From NCBI RefSeq assembly GCF_022829515.1, contig NZ_JAKSYL010000284.1:1-64000 (forward strand): a stretch of DNA of 64,000 bases. Direction: 5' to 3'. A model generated the notes under the pieces. The model was not told the DNA's origin. It was given only the letters and a program-made list of their open reading frames with translations, and did no database searches. A program made the position numbers and the translations under genes. Positions 44,056 to 51,843 of the stretch are shown here, piece by piece. The stretch is from Methylobacterium sp. J-048 (GTDB lineage Bacteria > Pseudomonadota > Alphaproteobacteria > Rhizobiales > Beijerinckiaceae). Every line of letters begins with the position of its first letter. Position 1 is the first letter of the stretch.

Positions 44056-44244
44056 ATGGCCGTTCCGAAGCGCAAGACCTCCCCCTCCCGCCGCGGCATG
44101 CGCCGCTCGGCCGACGCCCTCAAGGCGCCGACCTATGTCGAGGACAAGGATTCGGGCGAGCTGCGCCGTCCCCACCATATCGACCTGAAGACCGGCATGT
44201 ATCGCGGCCGCCAGGTGCTGAAGGTGAAGTCCGCCGAGGCGTAA
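44056..44244 (+). CDS. rpmF: 50S ribosomal protein L32
   Basis: A protein of 62 aa, the normal alphaproteobacterial length. [23 protein letters not shown] is the conserved L32 N-terminus, followed by [19 protein letters not shown]. It lacks the zinc-binding cysteines found in some L32 forms, as usual for this class. AAGGATTT lies upstream of the ATG. Two palindromic repeats follow downstream. Confidence 0.96.
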
Positions 44245-44285
44245 GCTTCGGAGTCGGTTCGGGACCTGGGACATCCCGGTCTCGG

Positions 44286-44400
44286 CCTCGTCCTGAGGTG
44301 CGCGCGCGAAGCGGGCGCCTCGAAGGATCTTTCCAGACGCCGTAGAGATCCCTGGACCCCTCTTTCGAGGCCTGCTGATGCGGTCACCTCAGGATGAGGG
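44286..44400. repeat. Dispersed palindromic repeat, family B
   Basis: Outer ends CCTCGTCCTGAGGTG and CACCTCAGGATGAGG; inner arms are partly diverged (TCGAAGGATCTTTCCAG versus CCCTCTTTCGAGG). It lies 41 bp after rpmF and 39 bp before a family A copy, in the same B-then-A order as at 48154-48391. Confidence 0.8.
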
Positions 44401-44439
44401 GAGGGAATGGGATGTGCGTTCAGGCCCGCATCCCGCTTA

Positions 44440-44533
44440 CCGTCATTGCCAGCGCAGCGAAGCAACCTAGGGCAGCGCGCGCTCTGCGGACGTGGCGGAT
44501 CCCTGGGTTGCTTCGCTGCGCTCGCAATGACGG
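44440..44533. repeat. Dispersed palindromic repeat, family A
   Basis: Runs from CCGTCATTGCCAGCGCAGCG to CGCTCGCAATGACGG with GAAGCAACCTAGG / CCCTGGGTTGCTTC inner arms. It ends 20 bp before the stop of the convergent hypothetical gene at 44553. Confidence 0.85.
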
Positions 44534-44552
44534 CACAGGCCGCCAAAAACCA

Positions 44553-44867
44553 TCAGGCCAGCCGGCGCGCGGTCTCCGCGTAGCGCGCCGCAGCCGCCCG
44601 GGTCCGTTCCAGCCGCGACGGCCTGAGGGTCGGATCGCTGGCGATCAGCAGTTGCGCGACGAAGCCCGCCGAGGCGCGGCCTCCCTCGAATCGGTCCGTC
44701 GCCACGATCGTCGCGCGCGCCTCGCGCCGTCCGCCATCCAGCACCACCAGCGCCCGGACCGGCGGGATCTCCTCGACGGACCCGACCTGGCCCGTAACAG
44801 CGCCCGCTTGCCGCGCGGGCCTGCTCCAGGTTGCACCGGTCCGGCCGACAGTCCCAATCCGCGCCAT
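44553..44867 (-). CDS. Hypothetical protein, 104 aa
   Basis: Soluble basic protein without signal peptide or membrane segment. The middle has a beta-rich IPPVRALVVLDGGRREARATIVATDRFEGGRASAGFVAQLLIASDP; the C-terminus is helical and Arg/Ala-rich (RPSRLERTRAAAARYAETARR). No family recognised. The coding pattern is plausible for this genome, but the frame has no known relative that I can name, so a spurious call is possible. Confidence 0.45.
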   Translation of the reverse strand: MARIGTVGRTGATWSRPARQAGAVTGQVGSVEEIPPVRALVVLDGGRREARATIVATDRFEGGRASAGFVAQLLIASDPTLRPSRLERTRAAAARYAETARRLA

Positions 44868-44988
44868 CGCGACACCCTCCGCACGTTGCCGTGCCCGTGT
44901 TGCAAACGTGGGACCGCCGTTAAGGGTTCGTCAACTTATCGAAAACGCTTAGAAGCGCCGGTGATGATTGGTTTTGGCACAGCCAATG

Positions 44989-45582
44989 TCACTTTTTGGC
45001 GAGGTCCTCGAGCCGCTGCTGCATCTCCAGCATCTGCCGCTTGAGATCGTCGAGTTCGCCGCCGGCATAGGAGGCCGGGGCGGCCGGCGGGGCAGGGGGC
45101 TGCGTCCCGCCGGCGGGCGGCGCGAAGCCGGTGAACATCTTCATGGCATCGCCGAAGAAGGTCATGTTGGTGCGCACCGATTGCTCGATCGCGTTCTGGA
45201 ACGCCGCCGGCCCGAAGCTGTGGGCGAATTTCTCGCGCAGGCCGTCCTGGTCCTTGGCGAAGTTCGCCATCGAGAATTCCAGGAAGCTCGGCACCATGGT
45301 GCGCATGCTGTCGCCGTAGAAGCGGATCAGCTGGCGCAGGAACGCCACCGGCAGCAGGTTCTCGGCGCCGGCCTTGTTCTCCTGCTCGAAGATGATCTGC
45401 GTCAGCACCGACCGGGTGATGTCGTCGCCCGCGCGCGCGTCGTAGACGACGAAATCCTCGCCGTTCTGGACCATCGTGGCGAGGTCCTCCAGCGTCACGT
45501 AGGTCGAGGTGCCGGTGTGATAGAGCCGTCGGTTCGCGTATTTCTTGATGACGGTCTGGGTGGCCTTGACGGTATCCGCCAT
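44989..45582 (-). CDS. phaR: Polyhydroxyalkanoate synthesis repressor PhaR
   Basis: A protein of 197 aa. The N-terminal PHB/PHA accumulation regulator DNA-binding domain reads VIKKYANRRLYHTGTSTYVTLEDLATMVQNGEDFVVYDARAGDDITRSVLTQII. The following PHB-accumulation domain (EQENKAGAENLLPVAFLRQLIRFYGDSMRTMVPSFLEFSM) senses polymer granules. A Pro/Ala linker and a short coiled coil (ELDDLKRQMLEMQQRLEDLAKK) finish the protein. It is divergent from phaA-phaB with inverted repeats between, fitting autoregulation and control of granule genes. Confidence 0.95.
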   Translation of the reverse strand: MADTVKATQTVIKKYANRRLYHTGTSTYVTLEDLATMVQNGEDFVVYDARAGDDITRSVLTQIIFEQENKAGAENLLPVAFLRQLIRFYGDSMRTMVPSFLEFSMANFAKDQDGLREKFAHSFGPAAFQNAIEQSVRTNMTFFGDAMKMFTGFAPPAGGTQPPAPPAAPASYAGGELDDLKRQMLEMQQRLEDLAKK

Positions 45583-45693
45583 CGGGAACGGCCTTTCTGG
45601 ACTCGGGACTCAAGGGGCGTCTCAGGCACACGCGATGCGGCCCGGCGGGGATCGTCTTCGCGCCCGCAGCACGATCCTTAAAGCCTTACACGG

Positions 45694-45729
45694 GCGCAGA
45701 AAACAGCAAACTGCGCCTCTTCAACGCAG
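45694..45729. promoter_or_regulatory. Overlapping CTGCG/CGCAG inverted repeats, candidate PhaR operator
   Basis: GCGCAG-N11-CTGCGC (45694-45716) and CTGCG-N9-CGCAG (45711-45729) share the central CTGCGC. They sit in the 330-bp spacer between divergent phaR and phaA, about 110 bp before phaR. PhaR of Paracoccus is known to prefer TGC-rich dyads. The rest of the spacer shows no gene. Confidence 0.45.
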
Positions 45730-45912
45730 AATAATGCCGGGTGCCGGCCTGCGCACAGGCCATTTCAGTCTCTCCGCCGCGTCATCGGGCCGTTTTCAGG
45801 CAGGAACGTCGATCCTTGACTTCGCCGACCTCAGGCCCTTCATCGCGGGACAGGCTTTAGAGCGCGCCCGGATCGAGGGAGGCGCGCCGGCTCGTGAGAG
45901 GAGAACGTTCAC

Positions 45913-47097
45913 ATGGCAGGCAGCGAAGAGATCGTCATCGTCGGGGCGGCGCGCACGGCGGTCGGCTCGTTCGGGGGCGCCTTCGGGGCGGTTCCGGCCC
46001 ACGACCTCGGTGCCACCGCGATCAAGGCCGCCCTGGAGCGGGCCAACGTGTCCCCGGATGACGTGGACGAGGTGATCTTCGGCCAGGTGCTCACCGCGGG
46101 CGCCGGGCAGAACCCGGCCCGCCAGGCCGCGATCAAGGCCGGCATCCCCGAGAAGGCCACCGCCTGGGGCCTCAACCAGGTTTGCGGCTCGGGCCTGCGC
46201 ACCGTCGCCATCGGCATGCAGCAGATCGCCAACGGCGACGCCACCGTGATCGTGGCCGGCGGCCAGGAATCGATGTCGCTCTCGCCCCACGCCCAGTACC
46301 TGCGCGGCGGCCAGAAGATGGGCGACATCAAGCTCGTCGACACGATGATCAAGGACGGGCTCTGGGACGCCTTCAACGGCTACCACATGGGCCAGACCGC
46401 CGAGAACGTCGCCCAGGCCTTCCAGCTCACCCGCGAGGAGCAGGACCAGTTCGCCACCCGCTCGCAGAACAAGGCCGAGGCCGCCCGCAAGGAAGGCCGC
46501 TTCAAGGACGAGATCGTCCCGGTGACGATCCCCGGCAAGAAGGGCGACACCATCGTCGACACCGACGAGTACATCCGCGACGGCGCCACCATCGAGGCGA
46601 TGGCCAAGCTGAAGCCGGCCTTCTCCAAGGAGGGCACGGTGACGGCCGCCAACGCGTCCGGCCTGAACGACGGCGCCGCGGCTTTGGTGCTGATGTCGGC
46701 CTCCGAGGCCGAGCGGCGCGGGCTGACCACGCTCGCCAAGATCAAGTCCTGGGCGACCGCCGGCGTCGATCCGAAGGTGATGGGCACGGGCCCGATCCCG
46801 GCCTCCCGCAAGGCCCTGGAGAAAGCCGGCTGGAAGCCCTCCGACCTCGACCTGATCGAGGCCAACGAGGCCTTCGCGGCTCAGGCGCTGGCGGTGAACA
46901 AGGACATGGGCTGGGACGATGCGAAGGTGAACGTCAATGGCGGCGCCATCGCCATCGGCCACCCGATCGGGGCCTCCGGTGCCCGCGTGCTGGTCACCCT
47001 GCTGCACGAGATGAAGCGGCGCGACGCCAAGAAGGGCCTCGCCACCCTGTGCATCGGCGGCGGCATGGGCGTCGCGATGTGCCTCGAGCGGCCCTGA
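45913..47097 (+). CDS. phaA: Acetyl-CoA acetyltransferase (beta-ketothiolase)
   Basis: Condenses two acetyl-CoA to acetoacetyl-CoA, first step of PHB synthesis. 394 aa, full thiolase length. The nucleophilic cysteine is in NQVCGSGLRTVAIG near residue 90, the base histidine in NVNGGAIAIGHPIGASGAR near 350, and the second cysteine in CIGGGMGVAMCLERP at the end. GGAGAAC-type ribosome-binding site upstream. phaB follows after 116 bp on the same strand. Confidence 0.96.
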   Translation: MAGSEEIVIVGAARTAVGSFGGAFGAVPAHDLGATAIKAALERANVSPDDVDEVIFGQVLTAGAGQNPARQAAIKAGIPEKATAWGLNQVCGSGLRTVAIGMQQIANGDATVIVAGGQESMSLSPHAQYLRGGQKMGDIKLVDTMIKDGLWDAFNGYHMGQTAENVAQAFQLTREEQDQFATRSQNKAEAARKEGRFKDEIVPVTIPGKKGDTIVDTDEYIRDGATIEAMAKLKPAFSKEGTVTAANASGLNDGAAALVLMSASEAERRGLTTLAKIKSWATAGVDPKVMGTGPIPASRKALEKAGWKPSDLDLIEANEAFAAQALAVNKDMGWDDAKVNVNGGAIAIGHPIGASGARVLVTLLHEMKRRDAKKGLATLCIGGGMGVAMCLERP

Positions 47098-47156
47098 TCG
47101 TTTTGTAACGCCAGGTTCTCCACCAATATAGACTTGAGACCGAACTGAGAAAAAAT

Positions 47157-47181
47157 CGCGTGCGGACGCCATCCGCACGCG
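47157..47181 (+). promoter_or_regulatory. Stem-loop between phaA and phaB
   Basis: Perfect 9-bp stem CGCGTGCGG / CCGCACGCG with a 7-nt loop, 32 nt before the phaB ATG and without a T run. An AT-rich stretch just upstream (about 47120-47155) could carry a separate phaB promoter. The hairpin may be a processing or stability element of the phaA-phaB message. Confidence 0.5.
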
Positions 47182-47213
47182 GCATCAGGTGATGCGAACA
47201 GGAGGAAACAACA

Positions 47214-47942
47214 ATGGCTCAAGGACGCGTCGCGCTCGTCACGGGCGGCACGCGCGGCATCGGTGCCGCGATCTCGAAGGGCTTGCAGGCCAAGGGCTAC
47301 AAGGTGGCGGCCAATTACGCCGGCAACGACGAAGCGGCCCAGGCCTTCAAGAACGAGACCGGGATCCCGGTCTTCAAGTTCGACGTCGGCGATTACGAGA
47401 GCTGCCAGGCCGGCATCAAGTCGGTCGAGGCGGAGCTCGGCCCGGTCGAGGTGCTGGTCAACAATGCCGGCATCACCCGCGACGGCGCTTTCCACAAGAT
47501 GGATTTCGCCAAGTGGCAGGCGGTCATCAAGACCAACCTGGACTCGGTGTTCACCTGCACCCGGCCGGTGATCGAGGGCATGCGCAGCCGCGGCTTCGGC
47601 CGGATCATCATCATCTCGTCGATCAACGGCCAGAAGGGCCAGGCCGGCCAGACCAACTACTCGGCCGCCAAGGCCGGCGTGATCGGCTTCGCCAAGGCGC
47701 TCGCGCAGGAAAGCGCCTCCAAGGGCATCACGGTCAACGTGATCGCGCCGGGCTACATCGCCACCGACATGGTGATGGCGGTGGCCGAGGACATCCGCAA
47801 CAAGATCATCGCGACGATCCCCACCGGCCGCCTCGGCAAGTCGGAGGAGATCGCCCACGCGGTGGAATACCTGGCGAGCGACGAGGCGGGCTTCATCAAC
47901 GGCTCGACGCTCACCGTGAACGGCGGCCAGCACTTCGTGTGA
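47214..47942 (+). CDS. phaB: Acetoacetyl-CoA reductase
   Basis: Short-chain dehydrogenase of 242 aa that reduces acetoacetyl-CoA to (R)-3-hydroxybutyryl-CoA with NADPH. The cofactor motif is VTGGTRGIGAAI at residues 8-19, NNAG at about 82, the catalytic Ser in IIISSINGQKGQAGQTNYSAAKAG and the YSAAK dyad. The C-terminus GSTLTVNGGQHFV is typical of PhaB. A strong AGGAGG lies 8 nt before the ATG. No phaC is in the window. Confidence 0.96.
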   Translation: MAQGRVALVTGGTRGIGAAISKGLQAKGYKVAANYAGNDEAAQAFKNETGIPVFKFDVGDYESCQAGIKSVEAELGPVEVLVNNAGITRDGAFHKMDFAKWQAVIKTNLDSVFTCTRPVIEGMRSRGFGRIIIISSINGQKGQAGQTNYSAAKAGVIGFAKALAQESASKGITVNVIAPGYIATDMVMAVAEDIRNKIIATIPTGRLGKSEEIAHAVEYLASDEAGFINGSTLTVNGGQHFV

Positions 47943-48000
47943 TTTTTTTCGGGTGTGACAGGGTGTGCCCTGTTCCGCCGGGGCGCCAAGCTTATCACCG

Positions 48001-48037
48001 ACGCCGCGTTGCCCTGCCGGGCTGCGCGGCGTTTTTT
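48001..48037 (+). terminator. Rho-independent terminator after phaB
   Basis: Stem ACGCCGCG / CGCGGCGT (48001-48008, 48025-48032) with an inner CCCTGCCGGG-type stem, followed by six T. It lies 59 bp after the phaB stop. Confidence 0.88.
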
Positions 48038-48090
48038 GTGACTGGCGCCGGACGCCGCTTCGATCGGGGGGCCTGTCAGACGGATCTTAG

Positions 48091-48125
48091 AGGCTGTTTG
48101 ACGGCGCGATCGCAGTCGAAGGACG
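48091..48125. repeat. Short dispersed repeat, family D
   Basis: AGGCTGTTTGACGGCGCGAT followed by CGCAGTCGAAGGACG. It matches 58079-58114 at nearly all positions and, as there, lies just upstream of palindromic repeats. The 700-bp gap 47943-48639 otherwise holds only the phaB terminator and the repeats listed next. Confidence 0.6.
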
Positions 48126-48153
48126 GTTCTGATCGACGGAGATCCTGATCTCT

Positions 48154-48266
48154 CCCCTCATCCTCAGGTGCTGCGCAGCAGCCTCGAAGGAGCCCTGCAG
48201 GCATCGCGCGGCTGGCTGGAGGGCTCCTTCGAGGGCTCCGCTCCGCTACGCCACGTCAGGATGAGA
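48154..48266. repeat. Dispersed palindromic repeat, family B
   Basis: Outer ends CCCCTCATCCTCAGG and ACGTCAGGATGAGA; inner arms CTCGAAGGAGCCCTGCAG and CTGGAGGGCTCCTTCGAG. It is followed after 55 bp by a truncated family A copy. Confidence 0.82.
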
Positions 48267-48321
48267 TTGAGGATGGGAATGACCGGGATTGGTATTTTGT
48301 CTGAGGCCGTCGTGCCCCGCG

Positions 48322-48391
48322 CCGTCATTGCGAGCGCAGCGAAGCAACCCAGGGCAGCACGCGATCCCAGACCGCTCCCCGTCGCTCGCAA
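48322..48391. repeat. Truncated family A repeat
   Basis: The left arm CCGTCATTGCGAGCGCAGCG plus AAGCAACCCAGGGCAGC is intact, but the right arm is reduced to a short GTCGCTCGCAA. This copy has lost the ability to form the full hairpin. Confidence 0.7.
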
Positions 48392-48639
48392 AACCTCTGC
48401 ACGCCATCCGGCCAACGAAGGGTTTCGATCGGCGAAGACGTCGCAGGCCGGGCTATCCTGACGAATCCGTTTCTACGCCGCGGATTCATCAAGTCCGCAT
48501 GTGGATCTGTGCATTGCGGGTGCGGACGCGCGAAATCGCACACGTGTTCCGACACACGAACAATTTGAGCCGTCCCGGATAGGTCTCGTTTCAGCCGGAC
48601 ATGGTTGTTCGCGCCGGCACAAACGAAGGCCCCAACACG

Positions 48640-49089
48640 ATGAACACCACATTCACCACGCGCTGTGTCGGTGAAACTCTTGTCGCTGACCGGACCGGCA
48701 ACGCGCGTGGCGTCTCGACGCTCGCCAAGCTCGGTCTCGCCGCAGCCTGTGCGCTCGGCCTCGCGGCCTGCGTCACCCCGCAGGAGCGGCACGCCAGGGA
48801 TGGCGGCCAGTGCTACGAGTTCGGCTTCGAGCCCGGCACCGACGCCTTCGCCCAGTGCATGATGGATCTCCATCAGCAGCGCGCGCTCACCCAGGCCAAC
48901 CGGGACCTGTACTGGCAGTCCCACTTCGCCGAGCAGACCCGCCGCCGGGAGGCGCAGCAGGATCTCGACAAGCAGATGAGCTTGCAGCGCAGCGGCGACA
49001 CCCGCTTCCCCGTCTGCGGCGCCGCATCCGACGGCGGCATGGACCGCCGGACCATGACCTGGTTCGGCCCGAACTGCCGCGCCCGCTGA
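48640..49089 (+). CDS. Putative lipoprotein, hypothetical
   Basis: A protein of 149 aa with a lipobox-like end (LGLAAACALGLAAC, Cys near residue 46) after an unusually long charged N-terminal segment; a later start is possible. The mature part has Cys residues (QCYEFG, AQCMMD, FPVCGAA, PNCRAR) and a Gln/Arg-rich helix (LHQQRALTQANRDLYWQSHFAEQTRRREAQQDL). No family recognised. The next small membrane gene starts 21 bp downstream. Confidence 0.6.
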   Translation: MNTTFTTRCVGETLVADRTGNARGVSTLAKLGLAAACALGLAACVTPQERHARDGGQCYEFGFEPGTDAFAQCMMDLHQQRALTQANRDLYWQSHFAEQTRRREAQQDLDKQMSLQRSGDTRFPVCGAASDGGMDRRTMTWFGPNCRAR

Positions 49090-49110
49090 TCCCGATCCGG
49101 AGAGACCCCC

Positions 49111-49350
49111 ATGTCCGATGTCGTCACCCACGGCCCGCGCAATCCGAGCCGGCTCATCTTTATCGCCACCGCCCTGGTCGGCGCCGCGACCGGACTCATC
49201 ACCGGCGACTTCGGGTTGTTCGCCCTGGCCGTTCTCGGATGCGCGTCCCTGCTGAGCCTGAGCTACGCACTGGTCCAGCGCCACCTCGGTTGGCGGCCGC
49301 TGAAGTTCGGCGAGCTGTTCGACATGGTGTGGCTGCTGTCGCCGCACTGA
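49111..49350 (+). CDS. Small membrane protein, 79 aa
   Basis: GGAGAGACC ribosome-binding site before the ATG. Two membrane helices (about 15-32 and 34-55) are followed by an amphipathic tail ending FDMVWLLSPH. No family recognised. It is probably co-transcribed with the lipoprotein gene 21 bp upstream. Confidence 0.6.
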   Translation: MSDVVTHGPRNPSRLIFIATALVGAATGLITGDFGLFALAVLGCASLLSLSYALVQRHLGWRPLKFGELFDMVWLLSPH

Positions 49351-49357
49351 CCCGCTT

Positions 49358-49380
49358 CCCTTCGCGGGCTCCGCGAAGGG
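49358..49380 (+). terminator. Hairpin after small membrane protein
   Basis: Perfect 9-bp stem CCCTTCGCG / CGCGAAGGG with a 5-nt loop, starting 8 bp after the stop codon. No T run follows, so termination may be weak. Confidence 0.5.
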
Positions 49381-49465
49381 ACTCCGGCACGACCGGCCCA
49401 ATTCTTCGAAGGCTCGTCGGTCACGCCCCCATCATCGTCGTCGAATTCACGCCCCCGAGCCCGCC

Positions 49466-49555
49466 ATGACCCTCGCCCTGATCCTCGCCAGCATCCTCCT
49501 GGTCAATGTTCTGATGGCCGGCCTGTTCTCCCTCGTCGCCCTCTGGGCCGATTGA
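49466..49555 (+). CDS. Putative 29-aa single-helix membrane peptide
   Basis: ATG at 49466 to TGA at 49555 encodes MTLALILASILLVNVLMAGL followed by FSLVALWAD, a single hydrophobic helix with an acidic end, as in many small bacterial membrane peptides. The upstream CCCCCGAG gives only a weak ribosome-binding site. The stop lies 2 bp from the end of the convergent phosphodiesterase gene. It is only a candidate. Confidence 0.4.
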   Translation: MTLALILASILLVNVLMAGLFSLVALWAD

Positions 49556-49556
49556 G

Positions 49557-50783
49557 CTACGGCGCGCCGACGCAATTCGCGTGGAAGGTCGTGGTCGCCG
49601 GCCAGTCCGAGAACACGCCGAGCACCCCGACCTGGTCGTGCAGCACATCCAGCAACCGCAGGATGTCGCCATCCCCGGTCACCACCGGTTTGATCGACTG
49701 GTAGTAGTATCCGCCGCCCTCTTTCAGCGGCCCCGAGCGCTCCAGCGACCAGGCGATCAGCCCGAGCCCGGCCTTCTTCGCCTCCCTTGCATAGGTCGAC
49801 GGCTCGATCGCACCGTCGGCCCCCGGACGGACCAGCATCCACAGAGGCGGCGCCAGGATCTTGACGCCCTTGGCGGCGAGTTCCGCCATGCCGGGCTTCC
49901 AGGTCTCGGGCTTCTCCGGGTCGAACCCCTTGGTGGTCTCGTCGCGGTCGTCGAGGAAGATCGCCTGGCGGCCGAAATCCGGGTCCTTCTCCAGCCAGTA
50001 CAGGATATCCCGCAGCTGGAAGCTCTGCGGATAGACGTATGACGCCGGGATCCCGGCCTGCTTGTACTCGTCGATCAGCTGCTGGGCGTATTGGTCCTGG
50101 GTGTAGCTACCCTCGAACGGCATCGGGACCTGGGGCGCCTTCAGCTCGGGGGTGAACTTGCGCCCCATCCCCTTCACCAGGGCGATGTATTCCTTGTGGG
50201 ACATCAGCGTGCCGGTGGTGGCGTAGAGGTCGGTGCGCCAATGCGGCGTCGCGTTCATGTAGGCGGCGACTGTGGTTGCATCCGGGTCGGCCGCGTCCAT
50301 CTTGCCGTTGAGCGACTTGAACTCGGCCAACGTCAGGTCGCTGGTGCAGCACGTGGCCGAGGCCTTGCGGCCGGTCGCCGGGTCGGCCGGCTCGAACCCC
50401 TTCGTGCACTTGGCCGCGAGGTTCGGCCGGGCCAGGATGTCGGTGGTCGTGTGCAGGTCGCACTGGCTGTGCCGGCAGACCAGCTGGCGGTCCTTGGTGA
50501 AGGCGACGTCGCACTCGATGATCCCGGCACCCATCCGGTAGGCGGCGAGCAGCCCCTCCCGTGTATGTTCCGGGAACATCAGCGGCGCGCCCCGGTGCGA
50601 GATCGAGAAGGTTCTCGGGGTGTAGGGCCTGTCGATTCCGCAGGCGGACAGGTGCTCCTTCAGCGGCCCGGGCTTCAGCTGATCGACGAGGTAGAACGGC
50701 CGCGGCCCGAGCTGCACGCCCTCGCCGGCGAGCGCCGGCCCTCCCGCCAGCAGCAGCCCAAGGACGGCCAGGATCGCGCGCAT
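49557..50783 (-). CDS. Glycerophosphodiester phosphodiesterase family protein
   Basis: Periplasmic protein of 408 aa. Signal peptide MRAILAVLGLLLAGGPALA (start at 50783). The GDPD TIM barrel shows the catalytic SISHRGAPLMFPEHTREGLLAAYRMGAGIIECDVAFTKDRQLVCRHSQCDLHTTTD, with the metal/catalytic HRG...E...ECDV...H residues, and the closing LLDVLHDQVGVLGVFSDWP. An inserted region (about 130-200) with a cysteine cluster (CTKG, CCTSD) makes it longer than the short GlpQ forms. It releases glycerol-3-phosphate from lipid-derived diesters. Confidence 0.88.
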   Translation of the reverse strand: MRAILAVLGLLLAGGPALAGEGVQLGPRPFYLVDQLKPGPLKEHLSACGIDRPYTPRTFSISHRGAPLMFPEHTREGLLAAYRMGAGIIECDVAFTKDRQLVCRHSQCDLHTTTDILARPNLAAKCTKGFEPADPATGRKASATCCTSDLTLAEFKSLNGKMDAADPDATTVAAYMNATPHWRTDLYATTGTLMSHKEYIALVKGMGRKFTPELKAPQVPMPFEGSYTQDQYAQQLIDEYKQAGIPASYVYPQSFQLRDILYWLEKDPDFGRQAIFLDDRDETTKGFDPEKPETWKPGMAELAAKGVKILAPPLWMLVRPGADGAIEPSTYAREAKKAGLGLIAWSLERSGPLKEGGGYYYQSIKPVVTGDGDILRLLDVLHDQVGVLGVFSDWPATTTFHANCVGAP

Positions 50784-50881
50784 CGACAGAACTCCCACTT
50801 CGAGCCGCCGGTAGAGGGCGACGATGACAGGGGCGTGACCCGCTCTCGCCGACTCAACCGCCCGCGTGCTAGCGGCGATCC

Positions 50882-51796
50882 ATGAGCGGGACAGCCACAT
50901 TTTCCAGCCGGGCCACCACACGCTCGGCAGCCACCCTGGCGGGGTTCGGAGCGATCCTGCTGTGGTCGCTGCTGGCCTTGTTCACCGCGGCCTCCGGGAC
51001 GGTGCCGCCGTTCCAGCTTGCGGCGATGACGTTCGGGGTCGGCGGCCTGTGCGGCTGCCTCACCTGGATCGCCCGGCCGGCTCGGGCTCGGGCCCTGCTC
51101 CAGCCCTGGCCGGTCTGGCTGCTCGGGGTCGGAGGCCTGTTCGGCTACCACGCCCTGTATTTCAGCGCCCTGCGCCTGGCGCCGCCGGCCGAGGCCGGGC
51201 TGATCAGCTACCTCTGGCCGCTGCTGATCGTCCTGTTCTCCGCCCGTCTGCCGGGCTCGGGCGGGTTGCGCGCCGGGCATCTCGCTGGGGCGGCTCTGGG
51301 GCTCGCCGGCGTCGCTGCCCTGTTCGTCGGCCGGGGCGAGCTCGGTTTCACCGCGGGCGCGCTCCCCGGCTACGCGGCCTCCCTGGCGGCGGCGTTCGTG
51401 TGGGCGGGATACTCCGTGCTGTCGGCCCGGGTCGGCCAGGTGCCGACCGATGCGGTCGCGGGGTTCTGCCTGGTCACGGCGGCCCTGAGCCTGGCCTGCC
51501 ACCTCGGCTTCGAGACGACGGTCTGGCCCGCGGACGCCACCCAATGGGGCGCGGTGCTCCTCCTCGGGATCGGGCCGGTCGGGGGCGCCTTCTATCTCTG
51601 GGATATCGGCTGCAAGCGCGGCGATGTCCGCCTGCTCGGCGTCACCGCCTATGCGGCGCCGGTGCTGTCGACGCTGATCCTGGTGGCGACCGGCTATGCC
51701 AGCCCCGGTCCGGCGCTTGCACTCGCCTGCCTGCTGATCGTGGCCGGCGCGCTGACAGCGGTACGGGCCTCGCGAGCGGCGCCGAAGCCGGTCTGA
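50882..51796 (+). CDS. EamA/DMT-family transporter
   Basis: Inner-membrane protein of 304 aa with ten hydrophobic segments in two EamA repeats (about 20-140 and 160-295). Typical text is FGYHALYFSALRLAPPAEAGLISYLWPLLIVLFSA in the first repeat and GPVGGAFYLWDIGCKRGDVRLLGVTAYAAPVLSTLILV in the second. The latter resembles YddG-type aromatic amino acid exporters. The substrate is unproven. The hydroxyacid dehydrogenase gene follows on the same strand. Confidence 0.85.
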   Translation: MSGTATFSSRATTRSAATLAGFGAILLWSLLALFTAASGTVPPFQLAAMTFGVGGLCGCLTWIARPARARALLQPWPVWLLGVGGLFGYHALYFSALRLAPPAEAGLISYLWPLLIVLFSARLPGSGGLRAGHLAGAALGLAGVAALFVGRGELGFTAGALPGYAASLAAAFVWAGYSVLSARVGQVPTDAVAGFCLVTAALSLACHLGFETTVWPADATQWGAVLLLGIGPVGGAFYLWDIGCKRGDVRLLGVTAYAAPVLSTLILVATGYASPGPALALACLLIVAGALTAVRASRAAPKPV

Positions 51797-51843
51797 TCCG
51801 GCATCGGGCGTCGATCCGGATTCACGGTAGGAGAGATATGCTG

